Assembly (NCBI GenBank): GCA_028279405.1
Contig: JANQNU010000013.1
Location: forward strand, 28,976-92,975
Length of the DNA stretch: 64,000 nt
DNA from: Phycisphaerae bacterium
GTDB taxonomy: Bacteria; Planctomycetota; Phycisphaerae; UBA1845; Fen-1342
Direction: 5' to 3'
The translations under genes and the position numbers were made by a program. Of the stretch, positions 1-8,044 are shown in pieces. Below the pieces are notes generated by a model. It searched no databases, was not told the origin of the DNA, and saw nothing but the letters and a program-made list of their open reading frames with translations. Positions within the stretch are counted from its first letter, which is position 1, and every line of letters begins with the position of its first letter.

Positions 1-1854
1 TATCCGGTGAAGCAGGACGGATCGTTCCATCGCCAGCAGAGCGTCACGATACCGACCGATATGCTCGTATCCATAGGCAAGGCTCTCATAAGCGCGAGCG
101 ATCTTCGATGCGTCACAAAGGCTGGCTCGCAATCGGTCTATCGCATCTTCGGCGATTCGGATTCCTTGCTCGACCTGGTCGGTGGCGATAAGCGCTGCCC
201 CATAGCTGGCCTCTGCGCGGGCAAGCGTGCAATCGTCGCCATTCGGGGTGCGACGATAGCACGAGATGGCCTCCAGGAAATGGGGAACAGATTCAGTGTA
301 ACAGCCGCTATCGAGATAGTACGAGCCCAGATCAAAGTGCCCGTCGCCGATCAGCAACGCATCATATGGATCGTGGGCCAATCGTAACTCAAGAGACTTC
401 TTGAAGTGCAGCTCGGCCGAATCACGTCCACTCCGGTAGAGGATGCTTTGGCCAATCGCTGCGTGAAGGCTGGCTGCAACGGCTGGAAACTCCTTCAGCT
501 GGCGATCAACCGTTGATGCGATTTCGTCAGAAAGAGCGTCATGCGTAAGACGACCAGGCTTGTATCCAAGCGGCTGCGCAAGATCAAAAGTCCGCGACAA
601 TGTTTCGCACAATCTCTGTGATTTCTGCAACTCAGTCTTGTATCGCCTTGATTCGGCGACGGCGTTGTCTCGCGCCTCACCAAGAAGTTGAAGTCGAGTA
701 CTGGCCAGCTCCGTGGCGCGTCGGGCGCGAATAAACAGTGAAGTGCTCACGATTGAGCTGGTTAGCAGGACTGCAAACACGAGGCCCGCAATTGTGAAGG
801 CGAGACAATTTCTGCGGATGGCTTTTCCCGCTCGATAGAAATGGCCCCGGGATCGAGCGTGAATGGGGCGATGAGTAAGGTAGCGAATCAAGTCATCCCG
901 AAGGTGCGCTGCCGAAGCGTATCGTTGTTGAGGATCGACCTGCATCGCCGTTTCGATGATCGTGTTCAAGTCCCGTCCGATTGTCTGGTCCAGGTACATC
1001 GGGCGCGCATAGTCGCCACGGTAAACTGCATCCAGTGTCTCCTTCTGAGAGTTGGAGACCTGAAACGGCAATTGCCCGAGCAGCAGTTCGTACAGCATGA
1101 CGCCCAACGAATAAACATCGCTCTGAGCCGTGGGACGTTCGCTTCCGTGTTTCAAGCGCTCAGGGCTTATGTAGGGAAGCGTTCCCGTCCAACACGCCGG
1201 CGCCACCGCCGTGTGCTCATCGGTGTTGCGTGCGTCGGTGAATCTCGCCAGCCCGAAGTCGAGAACGCGGGCAGCCGGTTCGGCGGTGACGAGGACATTG
1301 GAAGGCTTGATGTCGCGATGGAGTACGCCTCGATCGTGGGCGTGTGCGATTGCGTCGCAGATACTAGCGAATAGCCGAAGCAAATCAGGTCTTGACGAGT
1401 TGCCGAATCGAGCGAATCTGTCGATCGGAACTCCCTCGATTAACTCCATCACGAGAAAACGGCGGCCCTGTTCCGTTTGGCTGCTTTCGTAGACGCGGGC
1501 GATATTGGGATGGCTTAGCCGGCCGAGCGCCCTGACCTCGCGTTCAAAATACTGTGCGAATCGGCGCTGACCCTCAAACGCATCCCACATGACCTTGACA
1601 GCGACATGACGCTCGGTTCCCGGTTGAACAGCGCGATAGACGATTCCCATTCCCCCTTGGCCGATGATGCCGGTCAGCTTGTAGGGCCCAATGGACTCCG
1701 GAATCAACGCTTCTTGCTTGAGCGCCTCGGTCTGCTGGCGCAGCAGCTTCGCATGTCGACGGCATTGATGGCAACCGACGACATGTTCGTCGAGCTCTGG
1801 CGCCGACCGGTCTACCCAACTCCACAGCTGCTCGAATCTGATATCACAACTCAC
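1..1854 (-). CDS. Ser/Thr protein kinase with TPR region (C-terminus beyond left edge)
   Basis: Membrane-anchored Hanks-type kinase, 618 codons visible. The frame opens at GTG (1854), with an in-frame TAA three codons upstream and a GAGG just before it. Residues 24-31 read HxxxCxxC (H24, C28, C31), like the zinc motif of anti-sigma factors. The kinase domain spans about 57-325: glycine loop GQGGMG (65-70), Lys87, HRD Asp181, DFG Asp199, SPE at 230-232, so it should be active. One membrane segment lies at about 351-373, followed by a coiled coil and TPR-like helices from about 440 to the edge. The TPR part probably senses or docks partners outside or at the membrane, as in other planctomycete kinases (inference). 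The C-terminus is missing here. Confidence 0.93.
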   Translation of the reverse strand, partial: MSCDIRFEQLWSWVDRSAPELDEHVVGCHQCRRHAKLLRQQTEALKQEALIPESIGPYKLTGIIGQGGMGIVYRAVQPGTERHVAVKVMWDAFEGQRRFAQYFEREVRALGRLSHPNIARVYESSQTEQGRRFLVMELIEGVPIDRFARFGNSSRPDLLRLFASICDAIAHAHDRGVLHRDIKPSNVLVTAEPAARVLDFGLARFTDARNTDEHTAVAPACWTGTLPYISPERLKHGSERPTAQSDVYSLGVMLYELLLGQLPFQVSNSQKETLDAVYRGDYARPMYLDQTIGRDLNTIIETAMQVDPQQRYASAAHLRDDLIRYLTHRPIHARSRGHFYRAGKAIRRNCLAFTIAGLVFAVLLTSSIVSTSLFIRARRATELASTRLQLLGEARDNAVAESRRYKTELQKSQRLCETLSRTFDLAQPLGYKPGRLTHDALSDEIASTVDRQLKEFPAVAASLHAAIGQSILYRSGRDSAELHFKKSLELRLAHDPYDALLIGDGHFDLGSYYLDSGCYTESVPHFLEAISCYRRTPNGDDCTLARAEASYGAALIATDQVEQGIRIAEDAIDRLRASLCDASKIARAYESLAYGYEHIGRYRDALLAMERSVLLHRI

Positions 1855-1860
1855 GCCTGC

Positions 1861-2082
1861 TTACCTCGGCGAACGCCCGATCCAATCTGAATGACACGGC
1901 GTGACGTGTTTGGGCACGAAATGATCGCTGTAATCCCGCTCCAAGCAGATTTCTTCACTTTCTGAACGCCACTGAAGTCCGGCCGGTGTCCTAAGAGTGA
2001 TTGCGTATTGCGGATACGTTCCGCTTGCACAGTCTTGATTGTAGTGGTCGTCGTAGCGGCGCTTCAAGACTGCTCCGGTCAC
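1861..2082 (-). CDS. possible small protein upstream of kinase
   Basis: An open frame of 73 codons from GTG, ending in TAA nine bases before the kinase start and in the same frame as the kinase. I recognise no domain. The composition (YDDHYNQDC, EEICLERDYSDH) is not obviously random. In planctomycetes an ECF sigma factor often precedes such kinases, but this product does not resemble one. It may be a leader peptide, the remnant of a longer N-terminus, or chance. Confidence 0.22.
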   Translation of the reverse strand: MTGAVLKRRYDDHYNQDCASGTYPQYAITLRTPAGLQWRSESEEICLERDYSDHFVPKHVTPCHSDWIGRSPR

Positions 2083-2209
2083 GGTACTACGTTTCGTGCA
2101 AGCAAGACTTAGCTGCGAGTGAATCGAGGCGCAATCGGTGCGCGCGGAAAACCAAGTGATCAGAATTTGGCGTTACGGAGATTGGGGACATCAGCTAGGG
2201 AGATCCAAG

Positions 2210-3112
2210 ATGTACAAGATTCAGAAGAGGGCCGCGGGAAAAACAGTGGGCGTCGGTATTGCTGCACTACTCGTCATAGCGACAGCAATCGGGGCAAATC
2301 GTAGTTCGCCGAGCGAGCATGAACTGAAATGGGCGCAGCCGGGAGCGTTCGATTTCTACGTACGAGCCTATATGTCGAGGTGGATGGGCGTCTCGGATGT
2401 CGAGGCATCGGGGTCCCCAGAGCCGATCGAATTGCTCATTCCGGCCGTAGGGGCAACCAATGCGACGGATGTGTTTGATCTGATTTGGCCAATGTTGCCG
2501 GAGCCCTGGACGCGCTACCGCGTCGTGCTTTTGGGATCAGAAGTTCCTCATCAGCACGTGCTCGAGTTTTCAGGCGAGCTTATTGGATCACTTCGGATCG
2601 TCAAATTCACTGCTCGACTCGTCATGATGGATGAAGGACGATCGGCAGCAATTGCCGCGTCCCACGGCTTTGAGTCTAGCACGGTGGGAGTGCTCTTGGT
2701 CACCCCAGCCATAGCTAGTGATGACGCTGAGCTGGACGGGTTTGTGACGAGCGTTATCTTTCAACGCACAACTGCAACGAGTAGTCCCACTGATCTCGTC
2801 CTGGCCGGAATCACGGAGTTGCGGTACGCGACATGTCGGATCGAGGAGGCGACGATTAGCATGTTCGGCACAATCTGCGATGAGCCCCTGGCCTCGACTT
2901 TTAACGATCAGTGCAACCTCCGTTGCCTGAACCGGGGGGGGGCTACGTGGAACGAGGGAGTCCTTAATGGCACGCGCCCGACGACCGAGTTCGCCAATAC
3001 CATTACCGCGCAGATTCAGCAATGTCAGAGCAGCTGCCCAGCTCCGGGCGTTTTTGGGGTACTCAGCTTCGGGGAGGTCGCGAATTGGCCGTACGAACAC
3101 TGGGAGTTCTGA
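2210..3112 (+). CDS. hypothetical membrane-anchored or secreted protein
   Basis: 300 residues from ATG 2210, chosen because GGGAGA precedes it by about 8 bases and it gives a basic start (MYKIQKRAAGK) followed by a hydrophobic segment at about 13-32. The frame is open further upstream to 2138 but without a ribosome site. No known domain is recognised. The mature part has no further membrane segment. The last 70 residues hold six cysteines in a CxxxxxxxxxxC-xxxC and CxxxC arrangement, suggesting disulphides outside the cytoplasm. It diverges from the kinase gene. A strong stem-loop follows it. Confidence 0.7.
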   Translation: MYKIQKRAAGKTVGVGIAALLVIATAIGANRSSPSEHELKWAQPGAFDFYVRAYMSRWMGVSDVEASGSPEPIELLIPAVGATNATDVFDLIWPMLPEPWTRYRVVLLGSEVPHQHVLEFSGELIGSLRIVKFTARLVMMDEGRSAAIAASHGFESSTVGVLLVTPAIASDDAELDGFVTSVIFQRTTATSSPTDLVLAGITELRYATCRIEEATISMFGTICDEPLASTFNDQCNLRCLNRGGATWNEGVLNGTRPTTEFANTITAQIQQCQSSCPAPGVFGVLSFGEVANWPYEHWEF

Positions 3113-3149
3113 GAACGCGAAACGCCGGGTCATCCGGGGAGATCGCAGC

Positions 3150-3179
3150 GAGCGCCGCCGCCTATCAGCGGTGGCGCTC
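3150..3179. terminator. strong stem-loop between convergent genes
   Basis: A 12-bp stem (GAGCGCCGCCGC with GCGGTGGCGCTC, one G-T pair) closes a 6-base loop. It lies 38 bases past the stop of the gene at 2210-3112 and before the convergent DtxR-type gene. No T-run follows on either strand, so it is not a classical intrinsic terminator. It may still act as a transcript 3' end or mRNA-stabilising hairpin. Confidence 0.45.
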
Positions 3180-3292
3180 ACAGTTCGGCGTGGCAGTCCA
3201 TCTCAGGAGGGGATGGTGCCGTGCCTGACCGCACGCTAGGCTGGGTCACAGAGATCGCTCACGCGATCCTGCCCGGGAGCGTCTCCTTCAGT

Positions 3293-3988
3293 TCAGGTAT
3301 GTCGTCGCTGGGTGCGTTTCGGCTGCTTAATGCGCTTGGCTAGGATTTTGCTTGCCGCTTCCAGAGAAAGCGACAGCTTCGGCTTGCGACCGACCTGAAG
3401 AGAAATCAGTTGCGCCTCGGGTTGGATCTCGACAACGGTAAAACGTGCTTCGGGGCGCAACGAGTGTCGCTCAACGAACTCGAGGAACTTCGAGCCTTGA
3501 TTCGTGATGCGCACGATCACGCCCTGGTCTGTCTCGTTCAGCATGCTCAGGGGAACGCCGTCCAGCGAGGGGACGTGCCCATTCGCGTCAGGGATCGGGT
3601 CACCATGCGGATCGACCTGCGGGTGGCCAAGAAACGCGTCCAGCCGATCGAGCACCTTGGCTGACATGGCGTGTTCGAGCCGTTCAGCCTCCTCGTGCAC
3701 CTCGGACCACTTTAGATTCAGCGTCTCGACGAGAAACACCTCGATCAGCCGATGCCGCCGCAGGACATCGAGCGCGAGCTTCTTCCCCGTTTCGGTCAAG
3801 CGCACACCGCTGTACCGCTCGCCTTCGATCAAGCGGCTCTTCTTCAACTTGGAGAGCATGCCCGCCACGCTGCCCTTGGTGATACCGAGTACGGACGCGA
3901 TCCCCGCGACGCTGGCTTCGCCAGCGGGCGAATCGCGTTCCATGGCGTAGATCGCCTTCACGTAGTCCTCTACGGCAGCCGAGGGCAT
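3293..3988 (-). CDS. DtxR/MntR-family metal-dependent regulator
   Basis: 231 residues. The N-terminal winged helix (about 1-70; SVAGIASVLGITKGSVAGML) fits the DNA-binding domain of DtxR/MntR repressors. Residues 70-140 form the dimerisation and metal-binding region, with a HxxxEAxRLEH pattern supplying His/Glu metal ligands. The C-terminal region (about 150-220) is a FeoA/SH3-like domain. The length matches the DtxR/IdeR type rather than the short MntR type. The family represses metal uptake or storage genes when loaded with Fe or Mn; the metal cannot be told here. No transporter is adjacent: the neighbour is the divergent secretion operon, and an inverted repeat sits between them. Confidence 0.92.
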   Translation of the reverse strand: MPSAAVEDYVKAIYAMERDSPAGEASVAGIASVLGITKGSVAGMLSKLKKSRLIEGERYSGVRLTETGKKLALDVLRRHRLIEVFLVETLNLKWSEVHEEAERLEHAMSAKVLDRLDAFLGHPQVDPHGDPIPDANGHVPSLDGVPLSMLNETDQGVIVRITNQGSKFLEFVERHSLRPEARFTVVEIQPEAQLISLQVGRKPKLSLSLEAASKILAKRIKQPKRTQRRHT

Positions 3989-4024
3989 GCCGACAGCCTA
4001 CCCGTATCGCGGGCAAGACAAAAG

Positions 4025-4042
4025 AGTTTGACAAGCCAAACT
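4025..4042. promoter_or_regulatory. candidate operator, inverted repeat
   Basis: AGTTTG-ACAAGC-CAAACT is a perfect 6-6-6 inverted repeat, 37-54 bases upstream of the DtxR-type start and overlapping the -35 of the divergent secretion promoter. Its size and position fit a DtxR-family site. Binding is inferred. Confidence 0.5.
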
Positions 4043-4056
4043 TGATTGGGTACTTT
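4028..4056 (+). promoter_or_regulatory. sigma-70-type promoter of the secretion operon
   Basis: TTGACA (4028-4033), a 17-base spacer and TACTTT (4051-4056) form a good housekeeping promoter pointing into the prepilin gene at 4179, which would give a leader of about 115 bases. The -35 lies inside the inverted repeat at 4025-4042. Confidence 0.6.
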
Positions 4057-4178
4057 CGCCATAGTCGACATTAGGCGTGCCTGACTCGGGTGGTGCGGTT
4101 CGCTTGGGAGCCCGCGTGCAGCGGGCGGCTGACCGGCGCGCGTCTGGCGTCCTGCCCTGTCGCTCGAAAGGATCAACC

Positions 4179-4964
4179 ATGAACCTCGCAAATCGGACAC
4201 GGCGAAAGATCCTGGCCCGGCGCCGCGGTCTGACGCTGATCGAATTGGTCGTCGTTCTGACCGTGCTCACAGCGCTCGGGGGAATCCTGGTACCGGTCGT
4301 GGGTAACATGATTGCCCGCACTCACTTCGCGAAATGCTCGGTGACGATCCCCGACATTACCCGCCAAATGACGCGGTCGTTCGCGTCGGATTTGCGCTAC
4401 CCGGACCAGTGGGACTCGTTGATTAACGACGCCGGTGGTTTGTTTGACAAGACGCCTGGTGGTAACGCGGGCGGAAATCTCGAAGCCATCACACTGACGC
4501 AGGATCAGGTGAACGGACTCGCGGCGCTCGGCATTACGTCCGTGGTCGACCTCGATCCGACGATCGACGGGGACGCAACCTGGGATGTGGCTCCGCTGGG
4601 TAAGCCGCCGCGGGCACTTGCCGCCGACGGCGAGGTGGCAGCAATGGTCAATGCAGGTGATTCGGTCGTCAGCCTGAACCTGAAACGCCATCTGATCGAC
4701 CCGACGACGCGGTACATCGTATTCGGCATCGGAAACAACTGCACCGCTGTCGGCCCGACCGGACTGTTTGTCGAATCTCCCACACACTTCGGCGGAGAAG
4801 ACGCGATGAATCCGCGTGATGTATACCAGCGCTACGCGGCGATCTTCTCCGTCAACGGGGCCGGCGACGTCAACTTCGAGTGCGCCGCGTCGATCCATCC
4901 CGACGGGCTGGACGGCGCCGAAGCACACGTTCGTGGTTACTACGACGAGACCGCCGAGGGCTAG
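4179..4964 (+). CDS. prepilin-like protein of a type II secretion / type IV pilus system
   Basis: 261 residues from ATG 4179 (GAAAGG upstream; the frame runs back to 4077 without a ribosome site). The N-terminus RRRG|LTLIELVVVLTVL is a class III signal: Gly at -1, Leu at +1, Glu at +5, then the hydrophobic helix that packs in the pseudopilus. The rest is a periplasmic domain of no family I recognise, larger than a typical GspG (about 140 residues). First gene of the operon. Probably processed by a prepilin peptidase, which is not in this window. Confidence 0.88.
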   Translation: MNLANRTRRKILARRRGLTLIELVVVLTVLTALGGILVPVVGNMIARTHFAKCSVTIPDITRQMTRSFASDLRYPDQWDSLINDAGGLFDKTPGGNAGGNLEAITLTQDQVNGLAALGITSVVDLDPTIDGDATWDVAPLGKPPRALAADGEVAAMVNAGDSVVSLNLKRHLIDPTTRYIVFGIGNNCTAVGPTGLFVESPTHFGGEDAMNPRDVYQRYAAIFSVNGAGDVNFECAASIHPDGLDGAEAHVRGYYDETAEG

Positions 4965-5034
4965 CTTCCGAGGACGGAGCCGTTGGGGGGGACGGCATCC
5001 GTCCATCGCAGGCCTGTTTCGTTGGAGCGACTGG

Positions 5035-6033
5035 ATGTCACGCACGGGCTCGGGTCACGCAGCTTTCGCGTACGCCAATGCTTGGGCGGGTCGCGCGCGC
5101 GGGCTTACGCTGCTGGAACTGTTGATCGTGCTCGTGATTATCACAGTGCTCGGAACAGTCGTAATCACCAACTCCGCCACACTGGCCGACCAGGCGCGCG
5201 TCGAGCAGACGACGCGAACACTGGATGCGCTGCGGGCAGCGATCATTGGCCGGCCCGTTGGCCCCGGTGAGGATCCGACTTCCGTTGGCGCCGGATTCAT
5301 CGCCGACATCGGCCGCCTGCCAAAGGTTGTCCAAATAGACGTTGACGGCGAAACACTGCTCGTGCCCGAGGAACTCTGGTCACGGGTCGCCGATAGCGTG
5401 ACACTTCCCGCCTACGGCCTCGACCTCGACGGCGCGGACGGTGACACCACGCTCAAGATGGGCGCCGGCTGGCGTGGTCCATACGTCTTGCTTCCGTCCG
5501 GAGGACGGGTCCTGCGCGACGGTTGGCGGCGGCTGTTTTGGCTTGCGCAACCGGACGGCCTGCCCGTGACGGCAGCGGACCAGCCAATCGGCAGGTTCCG
5601 CACATCGGATCAACTTACTCTCTTGCCAGACAGCGGCGAGCTCGAATTGGTGCTGCGCGACGAATCGCTCGCAACGCCGATCGACCTGACGCGCGGCGCT
5701 GTCGTTGTCCCGCTTGGCGATTTGTCGAGCTTGCCGGGCGATGAGATGGCTGTGGTGCGACTCTTCGGCCCGATCAACGGTGAGCCGGGAGTGCTCGATC
5801 AGTGGCCGACCCCGGGTGGCTCCAAGCCGGCGACGCCGCCCACTGCGATTGAGTTCGAGGAAGTACCCATCGGCCCGAGGTACCTGCGTATGTATCGGTG
5901 GACTGGTTCAACCGCGCCGACGTTGTCCGTAGATATGGGAACGGATGCCGCGGTCGCGGCCCGCGGAATACCGCGTCGTCTGACTGTGCTGACTGGCGGC
6001 GTCGAACTTCCCACTCCGCTGGAACTGCCGTAG
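5035..6033 (+). CDS. second prepilin-like protein (pseudopilin)
   Basis: 332 residues from ATG 5035, with GGAG 8 bases upstream. The leader ends RARG|LTLLELLIVLVII, again Gly -1 and Glu +5, followed by a hydrophobic helix. The periplasmic part contains KMGAGWRGPYV and DGWRRLFW, close to the conserved region of GspG/GspH-type pseudopilins (WxGPY, DPWG), here embedded in a longer domain. It starts 70 bases after the first pilin gene and its stop overlaps the ribosome site of the next gene, so it belongs to the operon. Function as a pseudopilin is inferred from the family. Confidence 0.88.
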   Translation: MSRTGSGHAAFAYANAWAGRARGLTLLELLIVLVIITVLGTVVITNSATLADQARVEQTTRTLDALRAAIIGRPVGPGEDPTSVGAGFIADIGRLPKVVQIDVDGETLLVPEELWSRVADSVTLPAYGLDLDGADGDTTLKMGAGWRGPYVLLPSGGRVLRDGWRRLFWLAQPDGLPVTAADQPIGRFRTSDQLTLLPDSGELELVLRDESLATPIDLTRGAVVVPLGDLSSLPGDEMAVVRLFGPINGEPGVLDQWPTPGGSKPATPPTAIEFEEVPIGPRYLRMYRWTGSTAPTLSVDMGTDAAVAARGIPRRLTVLTGGVELPTPLELP

Positions 6034-6044
6034 GAGTGCTGCGG

Positions 6045-7475
6045 ATGGCACGACCACATCTGACGATCATCGCGAGTATGGGCGGGCGCGCCTACGGAGC
6101 TAACCTCTCGCGGTCCGGCGGCCTGCAAGTAACATCCTGCGGCGTGGCCGGATCCCCGGTTGAAGCCTGCAGCGCAGTGCTGAAAGAGAGCGCCGACATT
6201 GCCCGCGAGGTCTGGGTCATCAGTGACTCCATTTGGTTCGGCGAGGTTGAGCTACAGGGCTCGGCTGTGGTGGGACTCAGCGACACGGAGCTCGCTGAAG
6301 CCGCCGGTTACGAAGCAGAAGGCAGCGGTGGCCTGTCGCCGCTGGACGCCATCACCGCGGTCAGACGGGTGCGCGTGCCGGAGGCCGACGATCGTTTCCT
6401 CACGGCCCAAGTGCCCCATTTCGAACTCGTGGAAATCGGCAAGCTGCTCAAGCGCTACCGGGCGCGACTCGCGGGGATGTTGCATCCGGCTGGCGCTCCG
6501 TTCCCCATCAACTCCACGAGCGACGGTGACGATTGGGCTCGGCTGGAGTTTTGGGCCGAAGAAATCGTGCTGGTGCGGCGAAGTTCCGGACAACTTGATG
6601 TTCATGCGACCGGCGTGCTGCCGGGCAGGAACTGTCAGACCATGCTGCAGAACGTCTTGCGGCAGGTTCATACCGAACAGCATCGCGAATGTCTGACGGC
6701 AGCCGGGGTTGATGCCGGCAACGCCCGCTGGCCAAACGTCGCGCCGGTGGAACGGCCGAGGTGGCACGACGTTGCCGAGGACACGCCTCCCGTTCCGGAA
6801 GCGGAATCATCCGGTCTTGATCTGAACGATGATGCCGACGTCGAACGGTTGCTGCACGCCTGGTTGCAGGCGCTGGCCGCCGGGGCGGTCGTAACGCCGG
6901 TGCTGAAAAAACCCAAGGGCCCGCCGTCGCGGATCCCGCAGCTCCTCGTTGGAGCCGTGTCCACGCTCGCCGTTGTTGGACTCTTGTACTGGCAGCATGA
7001 CATCCGACAGCACGAACTTGGCCAACTAAGGGAACGTGCGGCGGAAGCCCAACAGGCGCAGACGGATATCCGGTTGTTAAAGGGCCACGTCAAGGCCGAG
7101 AAAAGCAAGGCCGTCGAAGTCTCGAAAGCGCTCAACGATGTAGAGAATGCGCTGGCTGCAAAGCGGCGGAAAACCGGTCGTGTGAAACCCCAGATCGACA
7201 TGCGCCCAAAGGTAGCGGCGATGCTATCCGGACTAAGCGCGGTCAACGACGAAGTGGTGATTCGATCGATCACGCCAAACAGTCCGTCGCACCGTGTGCG
7301 CGGCATTGCGACGAACCCTGGAGCCATAACACGCATGACGCAGAGGCTCAGTGCCCGGTTGTCGCGGCACTGGCTGGTCGCGCCGGCCGAGTTAACTCCG
7401 ATTTCTTCCGAGGAGGGGGTGGCGTGGGAGTTCGCGATCCTACTCGAACCGCGATTGACGGAGACGTCGCCATGA
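6045..7475 (+). CDS. GspL/PilM-PilN-like inner-membrane assembly protein
   Basis: 476 residues. ATG 6045 is preceded by AGGAG that overlaps the stop of the previous gene. A cytoplasmic part (about 1-290) has weak resemblance to the actin-like fold of GspL/PilM. It is followed by one membrane segment (about 298-316), a coiled coil (about 320-385) and a PilN/GspL-like periplasmic domain (about 400-476). In the family this protein connects the cytoplasmic ATPase to the periplasmic scaffold. The assignment rests mostly on topology and on its place between pseudopilins and a GspM-like gene; sequence identity to known GspL seems low. Confidence 0.75.
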   Translation: MARPHLTIIASMGGRAYGANLSRSGGLQVTSCGVAGSPVEACSAVLKESADIAREVWVISDSIWFGEVELQGSAVVGLSDTELAEAAGYEAEGSGGLSPLDAITAVRRVRVPEADDRFLTAQVPHFELVEIGKLLKRYRARLAGMLHPAGAPFPINSTSDGDDWARLEFWAEEIVLVRRSSGQLDVHATGVLPGRNCQTMLQNVLRQVHTEQHRECLTAAGVDAGNARWPNVAPVERPRWHDVAEDTPPVPEAESSGLDLNDDADVERLLHAWLQALAAGAVVTPVLKKPKGPPSRIPQLLVGAVSTLAVVGLLYWQHDIRQHELGQLRERAAEAQQAQTDIRLLKGHVKAEKSKAVEVSKALNDVENALAAKRRKTGRVKPQIDMRPKVAAMLSGLSAVNDEVVIRSITPNSPSHRVRGIATNPGAITRMTQRLSARLSRHWLVAPAELTPISSEEGVAWEFAILLEPRLTETSP

Positions 7476-8044
7476 CCGGACGGAAGCTGTCTGTACGCGA
7501 AACGTGGCTGCTCGCGATCCTGCCGGCGAGCGTGATCCTGGTGGTCAGCTTCCTGCTACCCAACGGTAAGAGAGAAGTCGCGCGCCTGCAATCGCAGATT
7601 CGATCAGCACCAAATGACGCGCAATACACCACGCAGTTTCGAGAGCTGACGACGCAACTCAATGATGCACGCCAACACCACGAGCAGTTGCAGCACCGGC
7701 GTGCAGCCGCGGACGCCGAGTTGGCTCGCCTGGACAGCCCAGCTCGGCTACGCCTATCCCGCCCGCTGGCGGATTGTTTTCGCGCGTTGAGCGACCGGAT
7801 GGCGAAGACCGGCGTCGTGATCGTCGCGACTGAGCTGGCGACGCCGGAGAAGCATGGAGACGAATCCCTCCGACGCTGGGAGTTGACGCTGGCGGGATCC
7901 TGGCAGCAGGTCAGCAGGGCGCTGGCTGACGATACGCTGGCACCGGACGGGCTGGTGGTTGCGTCGTTGAAGATGCACGACGTCAGCCTCCGGTCGCAGA
8001 TCCGCCGCTGGACCCTGATCGTTGCAGAAAGCGAGCCCGCATGA
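7472..8044 (+). CDS. GspM/PilO-like inner-membrane protein
   Basis: 190 residues; ATG overlaps the previous stop (ATGA). A short cytoplasmic end, one membrane segment (about 11-29), a long coiled coil (about 33-85) and a small alpha/beta domain (about 95-185) give the GspM/PilO topology. These proteins pair with GspL/PilN through the coiled coil. There is no strong sequence motif, so the call relies on topology and operon position. Confidence 0.72.
   Translation: MTGRKLSVRETWLLAILPASVILVVSFLLPNGKREVARLQSQIRSAPNDAQYTTQFRELTTQLNDARQHHEQLQHRRAAADAELARLDSPARLRLSRPLADCFRALSDRMAKTGVVIVATELATPEKHGDESLRRWELTLAGSWQQVSRALADDTLAPDGLVVASLKMHDVSLRSQIRRWTLIVAESEPA

Noticed and set aside
3962..4178. Upstream extension of the first pilin gene to 4077
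   Set aside because: The added 34 residues are Arg/Gly-rich without a ribosome site and would bury the prepilin signal, which must be near the N-terminus.
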